Shown one piece after another: positions 17,556-26,786 of a stretch of 47,067 bases of DNA (position 1 is the first letter of the stretch; every line of letters starts with the position of its first letter). The stretch comes from VGEM01 sp033764265 (GTDB taxonomy: Bacteria; Pseudomonadota; Alphaproteobacteria; Rhodospirillales; Rhodospirillaceae), in contig JANRJB010000103.1 of the NCBI GenBank assembly GCA_033764265.1, positions 1-47,067 on the forward strand, written 5' to 3'. Position numbers and translations under genes: made by a program. Under the pieces are notes generated by a model that saw only the letters and a list, made by a program, of their open reading frames with translations, ran no database searches and had not been told where the DNA came from.

Positions 17556-18520
17556 GCCGCCTCGTTCAGGAAGCAGGCCGTGGCGCGCCCGCCCGCGTCG
17601 CGCAAGGCGGGCCGCTCCGCCCGGCAACGGTCGAGCACGTGCGGGCAGCGCGGGTGAAACGCGCAGCCGGAAGGCAGGCGCTGCAGGTTGGGCGGCTGCC
17701 CGGCGATGGTGGTGAGCGCGCGGCCGTCGCCGACGTCGTCGAGCCGCGGCGTGCAGGCGAGCAGTCCTTGGGTGTACGGATGCCGGGGCGCGGCGAAAAT
17801 CTCGTGCACGCTGCCGGTTTCGACGATACGCCCGGCGTACATCACCGCCACCCGGTCGGCCAGGCCCGCGATCACCCCCAGATCATGCGTGATGATCACG
17901 ATCGAGGTTCCGAGATCCTGCTTCACTTCGCGGATCAGATCGAGAATCTGCGCCTGCACGGTCACGTCGAGCGCGGTGGTCGGCTCGTCGGCGATGATCA
18001 CCTCGGGCTCGCACATCAAGGCCATGGCGATCATCACCCGCTGCCGCAGGCCGCCCGACAATTCATGGGGATACATGTCGAGCCGGCGCGCGGCTTCGGG
18101 GATGTGGACGCGGCTCAGCATGTCGAGCGCATGTCTGCGCGCGGTCGCTTTATCGACGCCGCGATGGTGGATCAGCACTTCGGCCAGCTGTTTGCCCACC
18201 TTCATGTGCGGCGTCAGCGACGTCATCGGGTCCTGGAAGATCATCGCCATGCGGTCGCCGCGAATCTTGTTGAGCTGGCTTTCGGTGGCGGTGAGCAGGT
18301 CGGTGCCGGCGAACAGGATCTCGCCGGTGGCCGTGCCATTGTTCGCGAGCAGGCCCATGGCGGCCATGAAGGTCTGGCTCTTGCCCGAGCCCGACTCACC
18401 GACGATGCCCAGGCATTCGCCCTTGGCCAGCGACAGCGACAAGTCGCTGACCGCGGCCACTTCGCCGTCGGGCGTGGCGAAGCGCACGGTCAGGGACTTG
18501 ATGTTGAGAATGGCGGACAC
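17552..18520 (-). CDS. Oligopeptide/dipeptide-type ABC transporter ATPase (OppD/DppD family)
   Basis: This 322-residue ATPase has Walker A GESGSGKS at residues 41-48, signature LSGGLRQR and Walker B VIIADEP, followed by TTALDVTVQAQ. It also carries the family C-terminal cysteine motif SGCAFHPRCPHVLDRC. A GTG at 18520, giving MSAILNIKSL, matches usual family starts and leaves a short gap after the permease stop. An ATG at 18553 would add 11 residues and overlap the permease gene by 26 bp, so it is the less likely start. It partners with the OppF-type ATPase encoded directly downstream. Confidence 0.92.
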   Translation of the reverse strand: MSAILNIKSLTVRFATPDGEVAAVSDLSLSLAKGECLGIVGESGSGKSQTFMAAMGLLANNGTATGEILFAGTDLLTATESQLNKIRGDRMAMIFQDPMTSLTPHMKVGKQLAEVLIHHRGVDKATARRHALDMLSRVHIPEAARRLDMYPHELSGGLRQRVMIAMALMCEPEVIIADEPTTALDVTVQAQILDLIREVKQDLGTSIVIITHDLGVIAGLADRVAVMYAGRIVETGSVHEIFAAPRHPYTQGLLACTPRLDDVGDGRALTTIAGQPPNLQRLPSGCAFHPRCPHVLDRCRAERPALRDAGGRATACFLNEAA

Positions 18521-18527
18521 GGGCGCT

Positions 18528-19430
18528 CTAGCGGTCTTTGGGGTCGAGCGCATCGCGCAGCCCGTCGCCCAGGAAATTGAAACAGAACAGGGTGATGGTC
18601 ATCATTGTCGCCGGCACGATCAGGGTGCGCGGGCTGACCTCCATTTCGGCGGCGCCTTCGTTGATCAACATGCCCCAGCTGGTCAAGGGCTCCTGCACGC
18701 CGAGGCCGAGGAAACTGAGAAAACTTTCCAGCAGGATCACCTGGGGGATGGTCAGGGTCACGTAGACGGCCACAACGCCCAGCACGTTGGGCACGATGTG
18801 GCGCACGATGATCGCCCACGACCCGCCGCCGGCGGCGCGCGCGGCCTCGATGAACTCCTTGTTGCGCAGGGTCAACGTCTGGCCGCGCACGATGCGCGCC
18901 ATCGTCTGCCATTCGAACAGCCCGATCGCCAGAAAGATCAGCACGAAATTGCGCCCGAACAAGACCGTGAGGATGATGACGAAGAACGTCAGCGGCACGG
19001 TGTACATCAGGTCGACGAAGCGCATCAGCAGCTGATCGACCCGCCCGCCCAGGTAGCCCGCGACCGCGCCGACGGTGACGCCGATCACCAGCGCGACGGC
19101 GGTGGCCAACAAGCCGACCGACATCGAGACCCGCCCGCCGACCAGCACGCGCGCCAGCAGGTCGCGGCCGAGCGAGTCGGTGCCAAGATAGTGGCCGGTG
19201 GCGAGATCGGGGCCGATACCCTCGACGTGGTCCCAGTCGATCTGCTCGTAACTCCATGGCAGGGCATACGGCAGAAACACGCTGAGGAGTGTGACAAGCA
19301 CAAGCATGATCAGGCTGGCCATGGCGGCGCGATTGGCGACCAGCCGGCGCATGGCGTCCTGCCACAGGCTGCGGCCCTGCACTTCGACCGCGGCCGACAA
19401 CGCGTCCATGGCGGCGGTGGCGCTAGTCAT
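18528..19430 (-). CDS. Oligopeptide/dipeptide-type ABC transporter permease (OppC/DppC family)
   Basis: This 300-residue inner-membrane permease has a cytoplasmic N-terminal segment, a first transmembrane helix near residues 35-60, the family motif HYLGTDSLGRDLLARV and the EAA loop region EAARAAGGGSW that contacts the ATPases. The ATG at 19430 overlaps the stop of the upstream OppB-type gene by 8 bp and gives a start typical for OppC. It pairs with the OppB-type permease to form the channel. The assignment to the Opp/Dpp/Nik permease family is secure. Confidence 0.93.
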   Translation of the reverse strand: MTSATAAMDALSAAVEVQGRSLWQDAMRRLVANRAAMASLIMLVLVTLLSVFLPYALPWSYEQIDWDHVEGIGPDLATGHYLGTDSLGRDLLARVLVGGRVSMSVGLLATAVALVIGVTVGAVAGYLGGRVDQLLMRFVDLMYTVPLTFFVIILTVLFGRNFVLIFLAIGLFEWQTMARIVRGQTLTLRNKEFIEAARAAGGGSWAIIVRHIVPNVLGVVAVYVTLTIPQVILLESFLSFLGLGVQEPLTSWGMLINEGAAEMEVSPRTLIVPATMMTITLFCFNFLGDGLRDALDPKDR

Positions 19431-20358
19431 AACGCACCCGCGGATCAAGCCAGGCGTAGACCACATCGACCACCAGGTTCATGGCCAGGATCAGGCCGGC
19501 CGAGAGGATGGTGACGCCCATCACCAGGGTGTAATCGCGATTAAGCGCGCCCTGGATGAAATAGCGGCCGATGCCCGGCAGCTGGAAGATGGTTTCCACC
19601 ACCATCGAACCGGTCAGCAGGAAGGCAGTGGCCGGGCCCAGGAACGTGACCACCGGAACCAGCGCGGACTTGAGCGCGTGGCGCACCACCACCGCGCGAT
19701 AGGGCAGGCCCTTGGCGCGGGCGGTGCGCACGTAGTTGTGGCGCAGGGCCTCGATCATGCTGGCGCGCGTGATGCGCGCGAGATAAGCGATGTAGATCAG
19801 CGACAGGCAGAACACCGGCAGGATGCGGTGCTTGAGCCCGCCATCGCCCAGCGTGCCGGCCGGCAATTGGAACGGCGTGTCCTTGAGCGCGATGGCGAAC
19901 AGAAGAATCAGGATCGGCGCCATGATGAAGTTGGGCACGACGATCCCGGTCATCGCCAGGCCCATGACGGCATGGTCGGCACCCGAGTTCTGGCGCAGCG
20001 CCGCCAGGATGCCGAGCGGAATGCCGATCGATATGGCCAGCAACAGGGCCGCGAAGCCGTTCTGGGCGCTGATCGGTGCGCCCTGGGCGATCAGCTCGGT
20101 GACCGTGAAGTCCTTGTACTTGAACGACGGCCCGAAATCCCCCACCACCAGGCCGCCGAGGTAATCGACATATTGCTGCACCAGCGGTTTATCGAGGTTG
20201 TAGGCGGCGCGCAGGTTCGCAAGAATTTCGGGCGGTACCGGCGCTTCGGCGTCGAACGGTCCGCCCGGCGCGGCGCGCATCAGGAAAAAGCACACGGTGA
20301 TGACCGCCCACAAGGTGGGGATCACGATCACCAGACGCCGCAACACGAAGGACAGCAT
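19423..20358 (-). CDS. Oligopeptide/dipeptide-type ABC transporter permease (OppB/DppB family)
   Basis: This 311-residue permease starts with the characteristic first helix (MLSFVLRRLVIVIPTLW). A large periplasmic loop follows, and the EAA loop is NYVRTARAKGLPYR. Length and C-terminus (YAWLDPRVRYD) are typical for OppB. It is the first gene of the minus-strand operon oppB-oppC-oppD-oppF-ferredoxin. The 216 bp between its start and the divergent hydrolase gene (20359-20574) must carry its promoter. I see no clear operator or other gene there. No substrate-binding protein gene is next to this operon; the nearest candidate is the OppA-like protein at 22994-24559. Confidence 0.93.
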   Translation of the reverse strand: MLSFVLRRLVIVIPTLWAVITVCFFLMRAAPGGPFDAEAPVPPEILANLRAAYNLDKPLVQQYVDYLGGLVVGDFGPSFKYKDFTVTELIAQGAPISAQNGFAALLLAISIGIPLGILAALRQNSGADHAVMGLAMTGIVVPNFIMAPILILLFAIALKDTPFQLPAGTLGDGGLKHRILPVFCLSLIYIAYLARITRASMIEALRHNYVRTARAKGLPYRAVVVRHALKSALVPVVTFLGPATAFLLTGSMVVETIFQLPGIGRYFIQGALNRDYTLVMGVTILSAGLILAMNLVVDVVYAWLDPRVRYD

Positions 20359-20574
20359 GATCGGGGGAAAATCTTCCGGGACGGAGCGCGCGCCCGGGGC
20401 GCGGACGGCCCCTGCGCCTTCACCTTAGTGGCGCCCCCCGGCAGCGCCAAGCGGATTCACGCCGATGAATTGGCCCCGAAAAACCGGGGGACGAGGGCGG
20501 TTGCGCCTTGACTCGCGGGGCGACAAATCCGGTGATGGTTCTCGGGCCACGATAACGGCTTGGGGGAGCATGAC

Positions 20575-22101
20575 ATGTCACGCCTGCGCGCTTGGGTGTT
20601 CGCGATCATCTACGGGATGGCGGCGTCGGTCGCCGCGGCTGCCGACCGGCCGTCGCCGGTGGACCGGATCGTGCAGGAGGTCATCACCCTGACCGCCGCC
20701 GACGGCGCCGAGGTGCCGGCGGTGCTGATGTACCCCAAATCGGGACTGGATCCGCGGGCGCGCGCCATCGTGTTCCAGCATGGCGGCCCGGGCGGGCACC
20801 CGATCCGGTCGTTGGGCGCGCCGCGCTGGGCGGCCGAGCGGCTGGCCGCCAGGGGCTACGTGACCTTGAGCATCATGGCCCGCCACGCCGACCAGTTTGG
20901 TAACACCCCGTTCGACGAGAGCGTGAAGAACGTGAAGGCGGCGGTGGAGTGGCTGGATCAGCTGGGCGCCACCGACATCATCCTGGCCGGGCACAGCTTC
21001 GGGTCGATCACCATCACCCGCTACATGGTGCTGCACCAGGACGCGCGCGTGAAGGCGATGGTGCATTACGCGCCGACCCGCGACACCGGCCAGTGGATGC
21101 GCGCCAACATGGGCGACGAACGCTACAAGGCCGTGGTCGACCGTTTCATGACCTTGATCTCCGAGGGCAAGGGCGACACCTGGACCTATGAACCGTTCGA
21201 GGTGTCGCCGCCGGCCGCGCCGGGCCTGCGGTCGGGCTACATCCAGACCGCGGCGGCGTGGCTGGACCACTGGGGTCCGGCGGCGCAGCTGCGCAACACG
21301 GTCGGCTTCCGCGCGCTGAAGGTGCCGCAGCTTCTGTTGTCCGGCGACAAGGATACCTTCGTCACCATTCCGTTCCTGGACGAACTGAAGGCGGCGGCCG
21401 TCAATGCCCCGCGCGTCGATGTCAAATGGTACGAAGGCGGCATCAACCACGTGTTCGAGGGCGTGCGCGACACCGCGTCGGACGACACCTTCGCGTTCCT
21501 GAGCGATTTGGGCCTGGCGCCCACGCCGCGCGTGATCAGCCGGCTGGTCGACATCACGGCCGCGGACGGCGCAGAACAGCCAGGCGTGCTGTACGAGCCG
21601 GCCGCCGGGCGCGACACGTCCAAGCCGCTGTTCATCGTCATCTACGGTTACGGCGGCGACGTCATCCGCTCATCCAGCGAGTGGCTGCCGGCGCGGCTGG
21701 CGCGCGAGGGCTACACATCACTGGGTGTGGCCGACCGCGCCAACGGCGCGGCGATCCTCCGTTCGATCTTCACCGAGGTGGCCAAGGATCATGCCGCCTG
21801 GGTGGACTACGCGGCGTCGCTCGGCTTCTCCAAGGTCGTGCTGGTCGGCCACAGTTGGGGCGGCATTCGCGCCACCCACTACAAGGTCAGCACCAACGAC
21901 CCGCGGGTGGCGGGCCTGGTGTTCCTGGCGCCGACCCGCGACGCACCACAATGGGCCGAGCGGGGCCTGGGCCGCGAGCAGTACCGGCGCATGGTGGCCG
22001 AGGCGAAGGACGCCGTCGCCGCCGGCCGTGGCCGCACCACGCTGATCACCGGCGAAGGTGTAATGCCGCCGCCGGCGCCGCCCGGCATGGCGCGCCCGTA
22101 G
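20575..22101 (+). CDS. Secreted double-domain alpha/beta-hydrolase, ended early by an in-frame TAG
   Basis: This 508-residue protein begins with a signal peptide (to about residue 24, ending VAAAAD). The ATG at 20575 is chosen because GGGGGAG (about 20561-20567) is well spaced before it. Two homologous alpha/beta-hydrolase domains follow in tandem. Domain 1 has the nucleophile Ser141 in GHSFGS and a plausible catalytic histidine in GGINHVFEG. Domain 2 has Ser427 in GHSWGG. Codon 509 is TAG (22099-22101), and the frame continues without interruption for 92 more codons that encode the rest of domain 2, including its likely catalytic histidine. The shortened product would have a complete domain 1 and an incomplete domain 2. 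Likely activity is esterase or dienelactone-hydrolase-like in the periplasm; the substrate is unknown. Confidence 0.8.
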   Translation: MSRLRAWVFAIIYGMAASVAAAADRPSPVDRIVQEVITLTAADGAEVPAVLMYPKSGLDPRARAIVFQHGGPGGHPIRSLGAPRWAAERLAARGYVTLSIMARHADQFGNTPFDESVKNVKAAVEWLDQLGATDIILAGHSFGSITITRYMVLHQDARVKAMVHYAPTRDTGQWMRANMGDERYKAVVDRFMTLISEGKGDTWTYEPFEVSPPAAPGLRSGYIQTAAAWLDHWGPAAQLRNTVGFRALKVPQLLLSGDKDTFVTIPFLDELKAAAVNAPRVDVKWYEGGINHVFEGVRDTASDDTFAFLSDLGLAPTPRVISRLVDITAADGAEQPGVLYEPAAGRDTSKPLFIVIYGYGGDVIRSSSEWLPARLAREGYTSLGVADRANGAAILRSIFTEVAKDHAAWVDYAASLGFSKVVLVGHSWGGIRATHYKVSTNDPRVAGLVFLAPTRDAPQWAERGLGREQYRRMVAEAKDAVAAGRGRTTLITGEGVMPPPAPPGMARP

Positions 22102-22377
22102 CGGCAGATGGCCGACAGCTTCCTCTCCGAGTGGGGACCCGAGGCGCCGACGGTACACACCAGGGAGATCGCCAAGGTGAAGGTGCCGGTGCTGGCGATT
22201 GCCGGAAACCGGGATACGTTCGACGACCTGGATTTCATGAAGGCGTTTACCCGCGCCGCCGGCGGCCCGGCCGAGTACCGCTGGTACGACGACGGCGCGC
22301 CGCATTCGCTGCGCGGCTGGGAGGACCGGGTCACTGCCGACGTGGTGGCGTGGGCGAACACGGCGTTGGTGAAATAA
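22102..22377 (+). pseudogene. In-frame remainder of the double alpha/beta-hydrolase after the TAG
   Basis: These codons continue the frame of the preceding gene directly after its TAG and contain KVPVLAIAGNRDTFDDL and GAPHSLRGWEDR. These are the acid-residue and histidine segments expected at the end of an alpha/beta-hydrolase domain. They correspond to the segments KVPQLLLSGDKDTF and GGINHVFEG of domain 1. An ATG at 22108 could allow separate translation of 89 residues, but such a piece would not fold as a hydrolase alone. This is best read as the 3' part of a gene broken by one nonsense codon, unless the TAG is a sequencing error or is read through. Confidence 0.75.
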
Positions 22378-22386
22378 TCGGCCACA

Positions 22387-22992
22387 TCACTTCGGGCGGT
22401 ATTGATTGGCGCGGATGTTGCGCGCCGCCAAGCGCGCCGTTTCGGCGACCCGACGGGCGCGCGTGGCCGGGCGTCGGGCCTGCACGATCCACTCCAATAT
22501 TCCGCGCCGCGCCGAGGGCGGGAACGCCTGAAAATTGTCGCGCGCCTTCGGCAAAGCCGCCAATGCCAGCGCCAGGTCGTCCGGCATCGCCAGCGCGTCG
22601 ACCCCATCGAGCTTGGACCACGACCCATCGCGCTGTGCCGCCTCGATCTTGGCAAGGCCCGCGGGAGTCATCTGCCCGGCGGCGATCATGCGCGCGACCC
22701 GATCCTTGTTCAGCTTCGACCAGGCGCTGCCCGTGCGTCGCGGCGAGATTAGGAGCATCGTGCGCTGGCTGTCGAGCTTGCGCGGCAAGCTGTCGATCCA
22801 CCCGAAGCACAGCGCCTGTTCGGCGATCTCGGCGGCTGAGACGTAGGGTCCGTTGGATCCTTTCTTGTATGTGACGGCCCATACGCTCTGGCGCTGGCGA
22901 TGGTGCGCTTGCAACCAGGCCCGCCACTGTTCGACGCTTTCGACGTCGACTTTGGCGAGCGCGGCAGCCGGACGGGGACGATTCGGCGACAT
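22387..22992 (-). CDS. YdeI/OmpD-associated family protein
   Basis: This 201-residue cytoplasmic protein contains the family elements CFGWIDSLPRKLD, SPRRTGSAWSKLN and a basic C-terminal tail (RRVAETARLAARNIRANQ). These match the YdeI/OmpD-associated family (sometimes described as bacteriocin protection), whose biochemical role is not established. The ATG at 22992 lies 1 base after the stop of the OppA-like gene (TAACATG), so it is the last gene of the long minus-strand operon. It converges on the hydrolase gene with 9 bp between the ends. Family assignment is good but function is unknown. Confidence 0.85.
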   Translation of the reverse strand: MSPNRPRPAAALAKVDVESVEQWRAWLQAHHRQRQSVWAVTYKKGSNGPYVSAAEIAEQALCFGWIDSLPRKLDSQRTMLLISPRRTGSAWSKLNKDRVARMIAAGQMTPAGLAKIEAAQRDGSWSKLDGVDALAMPDDLALALAALPKARDNFQAFPPSARRGILEWIVQARRPATRARRVAETARLAARNIRANQYRPK

Positions 22993-22993
22993 G

Positions 22994-24559
22994 TTACGGC
23001 ACCGCCACCAGCCGCAACGGATGGCGACTGACGAGGTTTCCAGTCCAACCGGCAACGCGCGGGCCAACCGGTCCGACGGCGGCGAACTGGAACAACGGCC
23101 AGACCACCTGGTCTTCGACCAGCACCGCTTCGGCGCTGCGCAGGTAGCCGAGACGGCTTTCGACGTCGGTTTCCAGGTCCGCGACCGCGAAACGTTCGTC
23201 GAACGGCGTTTCGGCATAGCGGGCCACGTTCCAGACCGTGGCGGCGCGACTGAAGCGCGACAGGTAGGGCCACGGATCGGTATCGCGGCCGTTGCCGGTC
23301 AGGACCGCCACATCGAAGTCGCCGGCGAGCAAAGCCCGCTCGTGGTCCGCGGCGGCACGCTCGCTGATCTCGGCCTGAAATCCGATCTCGCGCCAGTTCG
23401 CGGCGATCACCCGCGCGATCGCCCGATGGGTGTCGCCGAACGGCACCGCCAGCCGCACTGCGATCGGCGCGTCGCGGTCCACGTCCAGCAACAGCGCTTG
23501 GGCCACCGTTATGCGATCGGCCTGCGACAGCCGAGCGAACGGCGCGCGCGGCGAGCGGTAGCGCCCGTCGGGTGTGGCCGGCACCAGCGCGTAGGCGGGC
23601 GCGGCATCAGCCAAATCGGCTTCCGCGATCGCTTCGTCGCGGTCGATGGCCATGGCCAGCGCGTGGCGGACTTCGCGCCGGTCGAGCGGCGGACGCTGCA
23701 TGTTCACCACCAGCCGGTAGGTGTCCTGGCCGGCCTCGCCGCGCATCGCGTCCGCCGGATCGTCGTTGCGCCGCGGTTCGGCATCGAAACCGAGCGCCAT
23801 GTCGACCCCGGCGGCCAGGACAGCGGTACGCGGATCGGCGGCCGCGACCAGTTCAACCCGCTCGACCTGGGGCGGGTCGGGACCGACATAGCGTGGGTTG
23901 CGCACCAACGCCCAACGGTCGCCCGCCGGGACCGGATCGAAGGGGCCATTGCCGACCACCACGAACGGCTGGCTCCACGCCTCGCCCAGCGCCCGCAGGC
24001 GATGGCGCGGCACCGGCATCGCGACCGGCTCGGCCAGGATATGCAGGAACCGGGCCGACGGACCGGCCAGTTCGATCATCACCGTGCGGTCGTCGGGCGC
24101 GGTCGCGCCCAACCCTTCGCCCGGCGGCAAGGTGCCGAGCTGGAATTCGGCGGCGTTGCGGATCGGCAGGAGCAGCGGCGCGGCGGGCGCGGCAGTGGCC
24201 GGGTCGAGCGCGCGTTCGAGCCCGGCGACCACGTCGGCGGCGACCAGATCGCGCCCGTCGGACCATGCGAGGCCGCGCCGCAGCGTGAAGACGTAGCGGC
24301 GCCCATCGCCGCTGACGGCCCAGCTTTCGGCGATTCCGGGCACCGGGCGGCCCTCGGCATCGTGGGTCACCAGGCCCATGAACACTTCGGCCGCCAGCGC
24401 CCGTTCGGCCGACGTGACGGCGCGCTGCGGGTCGAGCAGGATCGGGATCTCCGGAACAGCAACGCGCAGCAGACCCTGGGCGACCGCGGGCGCGCTGGCT
24501 GCGACGACGAACAGGGCCGTCAACCCGACGCGCATGCCTGACAGCGACCGCGGGCCCAT
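22994..24559 (-). CDS. Periplasmic solute-binding protein of the OppA/DppA family (SBP_bac_5)
   Basis: This 521-residue exported protein has a signal peptide (about residues 1-28, ending APAVAQ). The core shows standard family blocks: an N-terminal EIPILLDPQRA, then GIAESWAVSGDGRRYVFTLRRGLAWSDG-like spacing, PEVR-type REVRHALAMAIDR in the middle, and a C-terminal WPLFQF. ATG codons at 24559 and 24535 both give signal peptides. It is encoded in the TRAP/FAH operon, 16 bp after the FAH-family gene, and not with any ABC permease. The nearest permease of the right class is the Opp-type system at 16560-20358, which lacks its own binding protein, so the two may work together. Confidence 0.9.
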   Translation of the reverse strand: MGPRSLSGMRVGLTALFVVAASAPAVAQGLLRVAVPEIPILLDPQRAVTSAERALAAEVFMGLVTHDAEGRPVPGIAESWAVSGDGRRYVFTLRRGLAWSDGRDLVAADVVAGLERALDPATAAPAAPLLLPIRNAAEFQLGTLPPGEGLGATAPDDRTVMIELAGPSARFLHILAEPVAMPVPRHRLRALGEAWSQPFVVVGNGPFDPVPAGDRWALVRNPRYVGPDPPQVERVELVAAADPRTAVLAAGVDMALGFDAEPRRNDDPADAMRGEAGQDTYRLVVNMQRPPLDRREVRHALAMAIDRDEAIAEADLADAAPAYALVPATPDGRYRSPRAPFARLSQADRITVAQALLLDVDRDAPIAVRLAVPFGDTHRAIARVIAANWREIGFQAEISERAAADHERALLAGDFDVAVLTGNGRDTDPWPYLSRFSRAATVWNVARYAETPFDERFAVADLETDVESRLGYLRSAEAVLVEDQVVWPLFQFAAVGPVGPRVAGWTGNLVSRHPLRLVAVP

Positions 24560-24575
24560 GGCGGGAAGATGGCGA

Positions 24576-25448
24576 TCAAAGGTTTTCGGCGATGACGGTG
24601 TTACGCAGCGTGCCGATGCGCTCGATCTCCACCTCGATCACGTCACCGGCTTTCAGCCACACGGGCGGCTTGCGGCCCGCGCCGACGCCCGCCGGCGTGC
24701 CGGTGGCGATCACGTCGCCGGGCTCGAGATGCGTGAACACCGAAATGTAGGCGATCAGCGCGGCGACCGAATGGATCATCGAGCCGGTGGTATCGTCCTG
24801 CATCACCCGCCCATTGACCCGGGTGACCAGTCGCAGGGCCTGCGGGTCGGGGACCTGGCCCGCCGGAACCAGCCACGGCCCGAACGAGCCCGAGGAGTCG
24901 AAGTTCTTCCCGGCGGTGAACGAATGCTTCTGGTAGTCGCGCACGCTGCCGTCCATGAAGCAGGTGTAACCCGCCACGTGCGACAGCGCGCGGTCCTTGG
25001 CGATGCGCCGGCCGCCCTTGCCGATGATGACCGCGAGCTCGCCCTCGAAATCGTACTGGACCGAGGCCGACGGACAGACGATCGACTGGTTGTGACCCAC
25101 CAGCGACTTTGTGGTGCGCACGAAAAGATTGGGGTCCACCGGGGCGCTGCCGCCCATCTCGGCGGCGTGGTCGCTGTAATTCTTGCCCACGCACAGGATG
25201 CGCGGCGCGTCGGGAATGACCGGGTGCAACACCACGTCGACCAGACGCACCTCGGGCCTGCGCCGGTCGATCACCGCGCGCAGATTGTCGAGCGGGCCCG
25301 ACTGCAGAATGGCGCGCAGCGACTTGCCCGCGTCGGACAGGTCGACGATGCCGTCGCCCACCACCGCGCCGACCGCCGGGCCGTGCAGGTGTTCGTACGA
25401 CACGAATTTTTCGGTTCGCGTCTGTTCGGACGGCACTTGATCGGTCAT
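24576..25448 (-). CDS. Fumarylacetoacetate hydrolase (FAH)-family enzyme
   Basis: This 290-residue protein has the FAH fold. Family motifs include GKNYSDHAAEMGG near residue 75, the metal-binding ExE in FEGELAVIIGK, TCFMDGSVRDYQ, GKNFDSSGSFGPW and the C-terminal ATGTPAGVG. The family covers fumarylpyruvate and acylpyruvate hydrolases, 2-oxo-hept-3-ene-dioate decarboxylase/isomerases and hydratases. Most act on products of aromatic ring cleavage and need Mg or Mn. The gene lies between dctM (18 bp upstream) and the OppA-like gene (16 bp downstream) in the same operon as a RidA protein and a maleate-isomerase-like protein. This suggests a ring-cleavage or dicarboxylate pathway. The exact reaction is not determined. 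Confidence 0.92.
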   Translation of the reverse strand: MTDQVPSEQTRTEKFVSYEHLHGPAVGAVVGDGIVDLSDAGKSLRAILQSGPLDNLRAVIDRRRPEVRLVDVVLHPVIPDAPRILCVGKNYSDHAAEMGGSAPVDPNLFVRTTKSLVGHNQSIVCPSASVQYDFEGELAVIIGKGGRRIAKDRALSHVAGYTCFMDGSVRDYQKHSFTAGKNFDSSGSFGPWLVPAGQVPDPQALRLVTRVNGRVMQDDTTGSMIHSVAALIAYISVFTHLEPGDVIATGTPAGVGAGRKPPVWLKAGDVIEVEIERIGTLRNTVIAENL

Positions 25449-25466
25449 GGCGCGTGATCCCGCTGT

Positions 25467-26786
25467 TCACCCTTCGCCGGTGGTCGCCTTCTGGCGCGGC
25501 AGCCAGGTGACGATATCGGGAAAGGCGATCAACAGTCCAACGGTGAGCAGATCGGCGATCACGAACGGCAGCACCCCGCGAAACACGGTGGTCACCGGGA
25601 TGTCCGGCCGTACCCCGGTGACGACGAAGCAGTTAAGGCCGACCGGCGGCGTGACCAGCCCGATTTCCACCATCTTCACCACGATCACCCCGAACCAGAT
25701 CGGGTCGTAACCCAGTCCGATGATCACCGGAAACACCACCGGCAGGGTGAGCAGCAGCATGCCGAGCCCGTCGATGAACATGCCGAGCACCAGATACACC
25801 GCCAAAATGGCGAGCAGCACGGCGATGCGTGGCACCTCGAGCCCGGTGACCCAGTCGGTCAGCGCCGGCGGCAGGCCGGTAAAGCCGAGGAATCGCACAA
25901 AGATCATGGCGCACCACAGCACCGTCATGATCATGGCGGTCAGTTTGGCGGTGTCGACCAGCGCCTGGACGATGTCCGACCGCGTGGTGCCGCGCCGGGC
26001 AATCGCCATGCAGAAGATGATGAACGCGCCGACCCCGCCGACCTCGGTCGGCGTCAGCCAGCCGGTATAGAGACCGACCACGATGATCAGGATGACGGCG
26101 ATCAGCCCGCTCGCGCCCGTCAGCGCGCGCAGTTTCTGCGGCAATGACTGCCGCGGCTCCGGCCGGGCCAGGCCCGGATTGCGCACCACGACCAGGATGC
26201 ACACCGCGGCGTAGACGGCCGCCGTGATCAGCCCGGGGATGAGTCCCGCCAGCAACAGCGCGCCGACCGATTGCTCGACGATCACGCCGTAAATCACCAG
26301 GATCGCGCTGGGCGGGATCAACGCCGCCAGCGTGCCACCGACGGCCACCACCGCGCCGGCGAGGCGCTTATCGTAGCCCGAGGCCAGCATCTCCGGGATG
26401 GCGATGCGCGCGAACACGGCGGCGGTCGCGGTCGATGCGCCCGATACGGCCGCGAAGCCGGCGGCGGCAAACACCGTGGAGACGGCGAGCCCGCCCGGCA
26501 ACCGACCGAGCCAGGCGCGCGCCGCGCCAAAGGCACCCTGGGTCAACCCGGCGTGAAACGACAGGTAACCGATCAGAATGAACAGCGGCACGACCGACAG
26601 CGCGTAATGGCTGACCTCGGAGTAGACCAACAAGCCCGCGAGCCCCGCCGCCGGCTCGAATCCGCGCAGGACAGCGAGCCCGACGAAGCCCACCAGGCCG
26701 GCGGCGAACGCCACCCGCATGCCGGCGACGATCAGCAGGATCATCGCCGCGGACCCGACCAGGCCGATCATGAGGGACTCGGTCAT
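25467..26786 (-). CDS. TRAP transporter large permease subunit (DctM family)
   Basis: This 439-residue membrane protein has about twelve hydrophobic segments and typical DctM motifs: SGASTATAAVFARIAIPEM in the first half, AALIPPSAILVIYG, and GLVTPPVGLNCFV near the C-terminus. The ATG at 26786 overlaps the DctQ stop (ATGA). The frame remains open further upstream, but that is out-of-frame sequence of dctQ. With DctQ and DctP it forms a secondary importer that uses an ion gradient to take up an organic acid captured by the periplasmic DctP. Confidence 0.94.
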   Translation of the reverse strand: MTESLMIGLVGSAAMILLIVAGMRVAFAAGLVGFVGLAVLRGFEPAAGLAGLLVYSEVSHYALSVVPLFILIGYLSFHAGLTQGAFGAARAWLGRLPGGLAVSTVFAAAGFAAVSGASTATAAVFARIAIPEMLASGYDKRLAGAVVAVGGTLAALIPPSAILVIYGVIVEQSVGALLLAGLIPGLITAAVYAAVCILVVVRNPGLARPEPRQSLPQKLRALTGASGLIAVILIIVVGLYTGWLTPTEVGGVGAFIIFCMAIARRGTTRSDIVQALVDTAKLTAMIMTVLWCAMIFVRFLGFTGLPPALTDWVTGLEVPRIAVLLAILAVYLVLGMFIDGLGMLLLTLPVVFPVIIGLGYDPIWFGVIVVKMVEIGLVTPPVGLNCFVVTGVRPDIPVTTVFRGVLPFVIADLLTVGLLIAFPDIVTWLPRQKATTGEG

